Shown one piece after another: positions 59,050 to 64,000 of a DNA stretch of 64,000 nucleotides. The stretch comes from Cymodocea nodosa (lineage: Eukaryota > Streptophyta > Magnoliopsida > Alismatales > Cymodoceaceae), in contig CM072335.1 of assembly GCA_036874045.1 (NCBI GenBank), positions 17,553,501 through 17,617,500 on the forward strand, in the 5' to 3' direction. The notes under the pieces were generated by a model, which saw only the letters and a program-made list of their open reading frames with translations, made no database searches and was not told where the DNA came from. The first letter of the stretch is position 1, and the number at the start of each line of letters is the position of its first letter. The position numbers and the translations under genes are program-made.

Positions 59050-59286
59050 AAGTTGATATCAAGCTAGGGTAGTCAGTTTATGGAGTGTGAGGAAGATGGT
59101 GTGAGAGCTAGAAATTGAGTCATATGGGTTGCATGTGTTGCAAGGGGCACTCCAATAGTGGCAAGTGTGGGAGGTTGTGTTATACATGTGGAAGAAGGAA
59201 AAAGGAGAATCATTGCATTCTAACATTAAAGGGTTACATAAATACTGTGTAAAAAGACAAAAAAGTCCATAACAATACATTTAACA
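59050..59286 (-). repeat. 3' LTR of copia V
   Basis: Minus strand starts TGTTAAATGTATTG at 59286, after the tail KLGMLDIFATT with a stop and the purine tract AAAGGAGAG. The left end is uncertain. Confidence 0.65.
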
Positions 59287-60279
59287 CTCTCCTTTAAGTT
59301 GTAGCAAAAATATCTAGCATACCTAGCTTGTTATAGAAACTATAAAAAACTCCAATAGATACTTGTTTAGTAAAAATATTTGTAAGTTAATCCAATGATG
59401 GAGTATAAAGAGTGAAAATATAATTTCTTAGCACTAAATCCTTGATGTAGTGACAATCCACTTCTACATACTTTGTTCTTTCATGAAAAATGAAATTACT
59501 TGTAATGTAGATTGCTAATTGATTGTCACGATCTATTTTCATTGAAAAATGAACCTAATAGCTTAATTCCATTAGAAAGAAATGGACACACATTATTTCA
59601 CAACCTACTTGAGTCATAGCCCTATATTCTGCTTTAGCACTCAATCTTAAAACAACATTTTGTTTCTCACTCCTTCAAGTAATAATGTTACCACCTACAT
59701 ATGTGTAATAATCTAATATAAATTTCCTATCTCCCTTGTTTTTTATATACCCAGAATTTGAATATGATTCAATCTGTACATGACCATGATCTCTATGGAT
59801 TAATCTCTTATAGGTTTGCATATGATTCAATCTCTTATACCTAGAATTTGAATATGATTCAATCTGTACATGACCATGATCTCTATGGATTAATCTCTTA
59901 TAGGTTTGCACCCTAGAATGCTAGTTTCCTATAATAAATCAAAAGCATACTTCCTTTATGTGAGAACTATTTTTCCTTTCCCATAGGAAAAGTCTATACC
60001 TAGGAAATACTTCAATTTTCCCATATCTTTAGTGATAAAGTGTTTAGATAAATATGCCTTCACGTTCCCAATCTTTGTTGTATCACTTTCAATGATAAGA
60101 ATATCAACATATAAAGTAACAAGCCTTGACGAGGTCCTTTTAATAAACACCGAATGATCTATGAGACATTATTGAAAACTTGCTTGCATAACAATATCAC
60201 TAAATTTCTTAAACTTTACTTAAGCAGCATATTCAAGAGATTGTTCCATATAAAATTATTCATATAAATTACCATATAA
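59287..60279 (-). pseudogene. Copia V: RT C-terminal part and RNase H
   Basis: Minus strand. 60150-59956 reads VTLYVDILIIESD (YVDD now YVDI) and HFITKDMGKLKYFLGIDFSY, the RT after the palm. RNase H at 59911-59675 shows GDRKFILDYYTYVGGNIIT and holds a 90-bp in-frame tandem duplication. The tail at 59330-59287 leads into the LTR. The 5' side is cut exactly where copia W begins (60280). Confidence 0.83.
59746..59911 (-). repeat. 90-bp in-frame tandem duplication in copia V RNase H
   Basis: CAGAATTTGAATATGATTCA at about 59752 recurs as TAGAATTTGAATATGATTCA at about 59842, with the next 60 bases identical. Thirty codons, frame kept; the minus-strand protein repeats HRDHGHVQIESYSNS. Confidence 0.92.
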
Positions 60280-60412
60280 TGTTGGATATATTAGTATATG
60301 TGTAGGATCCATTTATGTACCTAGTTATATATATATATACCCAAGACAATCTAAACAATATACACCTTTTACTTATGTCTCTCTCTCTCTCTCTTTGATA
60401 ACCCTTTTCTCA
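60280..60412 (+). repeat. 5' LTR of copia W
   Basis: 133 bp, TGTTGGATATATTAG to TTCTCA, with an alternating TA run and a CT microsatellite (60378-60394). Left flank TATAA is the candidate target duplication; the right partner lies outside the window. Confidence 0.9.
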
Positions 60413-60414
60413 CT

Positions 60415-60426
60415 TGGTATCAAAGC
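60415..60426 (+). other. Primer-binding site of copia W
   Basis: TGGTATCAAAGC, two bases after the LTR, initiator tRNA-Met type with one change. Confidence 0.88.
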
Positions 60427-60429
60427 ACG

Positions 60430-60690
60430 TCGTCTGCCGCCCACACTAGCCATCCACTTCTAGCTGCAGACACTCGACGCCCACTTCCAATTGCGGACCC
60501 AACTATAGATGCTCACTGCTCGCTTCCAGTAGTCAATGCCCGCTGCCCACTCCTAGCTACGGATTCCAGCCGCAGACACCCAATCCCAACAGCGGACGCC
60601 TGATTCCAGTCGCAAACACCCGATCCCAGCTGCGGACGTCCGCTCCCAATCGCCGCTTTCAGCAACGGGCTGGCACGTCTGATGCCAGTT
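60430..60690 (+). repeat. GC-rich degenerate tandem repeat in copia W leader
   Basis: Units of about 22-30 bp near CCCGATCCCAGCTGCGGACG recur at least seven times (for example 60465, 60490, 60555, 60575, 60600, 60625). It is much richer in G+C than the surroundings. Confidence 0.75.
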
Positions 60691-60874
60691 GCCTCAACAA
60701 CCCTCTTCTAAAAATAAAAAAAAATAAAAAAAGCTAATGCTCATTTTTCTGATGCAGTAGTTAAGCATAGGTCTATTCAAGAGGTTGCAACCCCTCAGTC
60801 TGGTGTCAGGTTGCCAACGCTTGAGTTTGTTGGCCTCCTATTCAAGTTACTCTAGTTGGTGATCTCAACAATGG

Positions 60875-61015
60875 CAGAAACCTCCTGCAAGGGAGAATAG
60901 GTCATTGGAGAGAAAATGAGCAATGGGATGAGCAATACAAGAACGAATACCTTTACGCAGTGCAATACGTAGGTCATCTACAGATGGGGAAGAGGATTGG
61001 AGTGGGCCATGAGCG
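60875..61015 (-). repeat. Inverted copy of the integrase-RT spacer in place of gag
   Basis: 60901-60990 is the reverse complement of about 62185-62270 in the same element with few differences (for example GTCATTGGAGAGAAAATGAG versus the complement of CTCATTTTCTCTCCAATGAC). Weaker similarity extends to about 60875 and 61015. Confidence 0.85.
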
Positions 61016-61019
61016 TGGC

Positions 61020-63836
61020 CATAATGTTTACGTGTTGGCGTTGGATGTGATTCCTCGTGGTCTTGTGTCTGTCTGTGTTGCAGGTCAGTCTAATCAATCA
61101 TGTTTGTTATGACATAAACGGCTTGGTCATCCTTTTGTTCAAAGGCTTTATGACATGTTGCCATGGATGTCAGTTCAGTCTTTTCAATGCTAGTCTTGTA
61201 TTCTTGGCAAACATGCACGAGTTTCTTTTTTTCATCGTGAGTTAGCATCTACCGCTAAGCCTTTTGATATTGTTCATTGTGATGTCTGGGGACCTGCCTG
61301 GGTCGCGTCGATGTCTGACTTTAAATACTACATTGTATTTGTAGATGACTTTTCTTGTGTATCCTAGATCTATTTAATGAAAAATCATTCTTCTGTTGTT
61401 GATATTTTATGCTCCTTTGTGAACGAAATTCATACTCAATATGAAGTGTTTCCCAAAATTCTTCACATTGACAATGCTCTTGAGTTCACTCAAGCAACTG
61501 TTGCCACCTTCTGTGCTAAGCAGGGTATCATTCATCAGACCACCTGTGCACATACTTCTCAATAAAATGGAGTTGCTGAGCGGAAGCATCGTCACATCCT
61601 CGATGTTGCACGCTCCCTTCTAGTTGAGATAAATGTGCCTCTTTATTTGTGGTCTGATGCCGTTACTACTGTGACTTACTTAATCAATTGCCTCCCTTCG
61701 TCGGCTTTAAGGGGAGTTCCTATCAGTCGTCTCTTTCCTGATCGGGAGACATTTCCTCTTACTCTGCATGTTTTTGGTTGCACTGCCTTTGTTAAAAATC
61801 TGGCTCCTGACCTTCACAAATTTGCTCTCCGCTCTCTTAAGTGCGTGTTTGTTGGCTATCCGCACCACCAAAAGGGGTATCGTTGCTATCATCCTCTGAC
61901 TCGTCAATACTTTGTGCCAGCTGATATTAGGTTTATAGAGGATGTCCCCTTCTTTACGACCACATCTACTATTCCTGAGGATCCCCTTGTTCGATGTCTG
62001 GATGTGTCCTCTACACCTATTCCCTTTAGTCCTACGTTTGAGTCTGTTCCTACCTCCACTATTTTGCCTGCTCCTGCTACTCAGGTGGTGTCTAACCTTT
62101 CTAGTTCGCAACTGGTTTCACCCTTTGCTTGCACGTACCAACGTCGTCCACCGGTTCCCATGGTTTCCTTCGATTCTCCTTCCTCGCCTGTAGATGACCT
62201 ACCTATTGCACTGCATAAAGGTACTCGTTCTTGTACTGCTCATCCCATTACTCATTTTCTCTCCAATGACCCCTTCTTCCTTGCGGTTCTTTCTGAGTCT
62301 TTATCTGCACATTATTTGGATGTGCTTACCCTTCCTCAATGGAAGGCTGCTATGGATGTTGAGATGCAAGCTTTACTTGCTCGAGGCATATGGAAGCTTG
62401 TTACTCACCCTACTCATGCTCCTGTGGTTAGTTGTTGTTGAGTCTTCTCTCACAAGTATCGTCCTGATGGCTTTGTGGCACGTCACAAAGCTCGACTTGT
62501 AGCACGTGATTTTTCTCAGACATATGGGGTTGACTACAATGACACCTTCTCCCCGGTGGCTCGTCTCAGCTCTATTCGTATCTTACTCTCTCTTGTCGTC
62601 ACCTATTCGTGGACACTCACTCAGCTAGATGTCCAAAATGCTTTCCTCTACGGAGATTTACAAGGAGGTTTATATGGAGCAACCACCAAGTTTTGTTGCT
62701 CAGGAGGAGACTAATAGAGTACGTCGCCTTAAAAAGGCCATATATGGACTTAAACAGAGTCCCTGAGCTTGGTTTGCCAAGCTATGCGTTGTGCTTCTTG
62801 ATATAGGCTTCTCCAAGTGTGCAGTGGACAATTCTATCTTCCTAAAGAGGAGTACTCGTGGCATTACAATCTTAGCCACTTATGTAGATGATATTCTACT
62901 TATCGGAGATAATATAATCGGTATTGGAGCTGCGAAGGACAGACTCCGCCAAGTATTCACTCTACGTGATTTGGGTCAGCCTCGATACTTTCTTGGAATA
63001 GAGTTCTCTTATGCTTCTGGGAAAATAACCTTATCATAGCAGAAGTATGCTATTGACATTCTCAATGAGACAGGTATGTTGAGATGCAAACCTAAGCACA
63101 CCTCGATGGAACAAAACCCCTCTTTTTGGGAAACTACTACAGAGCCACTTCAGGATGTCACACGATACAGGCGTCTAGTTGGGAAGCTGATCCATTTAAC
63201 TGTGATACGCCCTGACATCTCTTTTGTTGTGGGACTCTTGAGCCAATTTATGCAGCAACCAAAAGAGGTACATTGGCAGGGGGCACTTAGAGTTCTAGCT
63301 TACATTAAGAGGTTTCCAGGAAAATGACTGATCTACTCTGACAACAAGCATGTTGACCTCTCAATGTACTCAGATGCTAGCTATGCAGGCGACAGGGAGG
63401 ACAGGAAATCCACCGATGGCTACTATGCCTTCTTAGGTTTAAATTTGATTACTTGGAGAAGTAAAAAGTAGAGTGTAATAGTTACATCCAGTGCTGAAGT
63501 AGAATATAGGAGAATGGCTAATGCTAGCAGGGAAATTGTATGGATAAAGAACTTTCTTGCCAAGCTGGGGATCACAGTCTCTTTACTCATATCTATGCAC
63601 TGTGACAATCAAGCTACTATTTACATTGCTAGCAATGAAACTTTTCATGAGAGAATCAAGCATATAGAGGTAGATTGCCACTATGTTCGTTAACTGTTGC
63701 TCCAAGGTGTGATCACCACATCATACACCAAGTCATCTCTGTAGCTTACTGATATTTTCACTAAGCCACTAGTTGTAGGCCCATTCTCTATTTTTTGTAA
63801 CAAACTTGGAGTATTCAATTTATTTTCTCTAGCTTG
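61020..63836 (+). pseudogene. Copia W pol: integrase, RT, RNase H
   Basis: Plus strand. GAG-pre-integrase is near 61117 (RLGHPF) and the integrase core follows: HCDVWGPAWV near 61276, DNALEFTQATVATFC near 61471, then NGVAERKHRHILD near 61568 after a TAA for Gln. The 268-aa open frame 61635-62441 covers integrase C-terminus, spacer and RT start and ends at a TGA for Trp. RT continues: ARHKARLVARDFSQTYGVDY near 62478, a frameshift near 62665, and an intact TYVDDILLIGDN near 62878. RNase H: SMYSDASYAGDREDRKSTDG near 63364 and SMHCDNQATIYIASNETFHE near 63592. The tail ends at a stop at 63834 beside the purine tract. Dead, but only lightly damaged. Confidence 0.9.
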
Positions 63837-63844
63837 AGGGGGAG

Positions 63845-63950
63845 TGTTAGATATATTAGTATATGTGTAGGATCCATTTAAGGATCCATTTATGTACTTG
63901 GGTATATATATATATACCTAAGACAATCTAAACAATATACACATTTTACT

Positions 63951-63986
<36 letters not shown>

Positions 63987-64000
63987 GTAGCCATTTTCTC
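63845..64000 (+). repeat. 3' LTR of copia W
   Basis: Follows GAGGGGGAG. At least 156 bp, reaching the window end. It differs from the 5' LTR by a 15-bp duplication (AGGATCCATTTA written twice) and a longer CT microsatellite (about 63953-63982). Confidence 0.9.

Larger units (their letters stand above)
60280..64000 (+). mobile_element. Copia W: nearly complete LTR retrotransposon
   Basis: About 3.7 kb, plus strand, the best preserved element here. LTRs 60280-60412 and 63845-64000 (last base or two beyond the window), PBS 60415-60426, polypurine tract before the 3' LTR. Gag and protease are absent; the space holds a repeat-rich leader and an inverted pol segment. Integrase, RT and RNase H are readable with a few stops and at least one frameshift. 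Confidence 0.9.

Noticed and set aside
61635-62441. The 268-aa open frame as an independent host gene
   Set aside because: It is the integrase C-terminus, spacer and RT start of copia W, with the matching domains continuing on both sides.

Overview
This window looks like nuclear heterochromatin of a flowering plant. Almost everything in it is decayed transposable element. Copia pol remnants dominate, with the plant-type primer-binding site TGGTATYARAGC and short LTRs of about 120-160 bp. Gypsy remnants of two kinds (chromodomain-type and Athila/Tat-like), plant LINE fragments, hAT elements and a PIF/Harbinger element also occur. Coding remnants carry many TAG/TAA/TGA codons where the families have CAA, CAG, CGA or TGG, the mark of C-to-T decay at methylated sites. 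No rRNA, tRNA, CRISPR or bacterial-type feature is seen. The species cannot be fixed from sequence alone; a dicot is my guess.

Layout, left to right. 1-3267: copia A, plus strand, entering from the window edge. 3268-5345: copia B, minus. 5356-11005: copia C, plus, split by the complete minus-strand copia D (5910-10818, both LTRs, PBS and likely 5-bp TSD). 11009-13945: LINE E, minus. 14155-14930 and 16337-16730: two short hAT elements with terminal repeats and 8-bp TSDs. 17789-19268: three exons of an EDR2-like START/DUF1336 protein on the minus strand with intact frame and splice sites, the only non-transposon gene material. 20066-20330: copia 3' end. 21600-23355: chromodomain-type gypsy F, plus, followed by two opposed copia 3' ends. 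24690-26565: palindrome, TATA-like region and tandem duplications. 26840-29459: PIF/Harbinger remnant with its MYB-like ORF and its DDE transposase. 30051-31665: Athila/Tat-like gypsy I. 32704-34310: small copia ends. 34945-37290: gypsy L, minus, with two LTRs. 37780-41497: copia M, minus. 41560-42150: LINE N. 43794-46622: hAT element P with TIRs, TSD and decayed transposase. 47170-48760: LINE R. 48761-52745: gypsy S, minus, with chromodomain, interrupted by copia T (49791-52103, perfect 5-bp TSD). 53950-57100: Athila-like gypsy U, plus. 57545-58048: an array of eleven palindromic hairpins on a mostly 43-bp period. 59050-60279: copia V, minus. 60280-64000: copia W, plus, the least decayed element, with both LTRs, PBS and an intact YVDD.

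The parts do not form a working pathway. They are layers of insertion, internal deletion and C-to-T decay around a gene fragment. The most unusual structures are the hairpin array at 57.5-58.0 kb, the inverted pol segment sitting where gag should be in copia W, and the open EDR2-like exons surrounded by dead elements.
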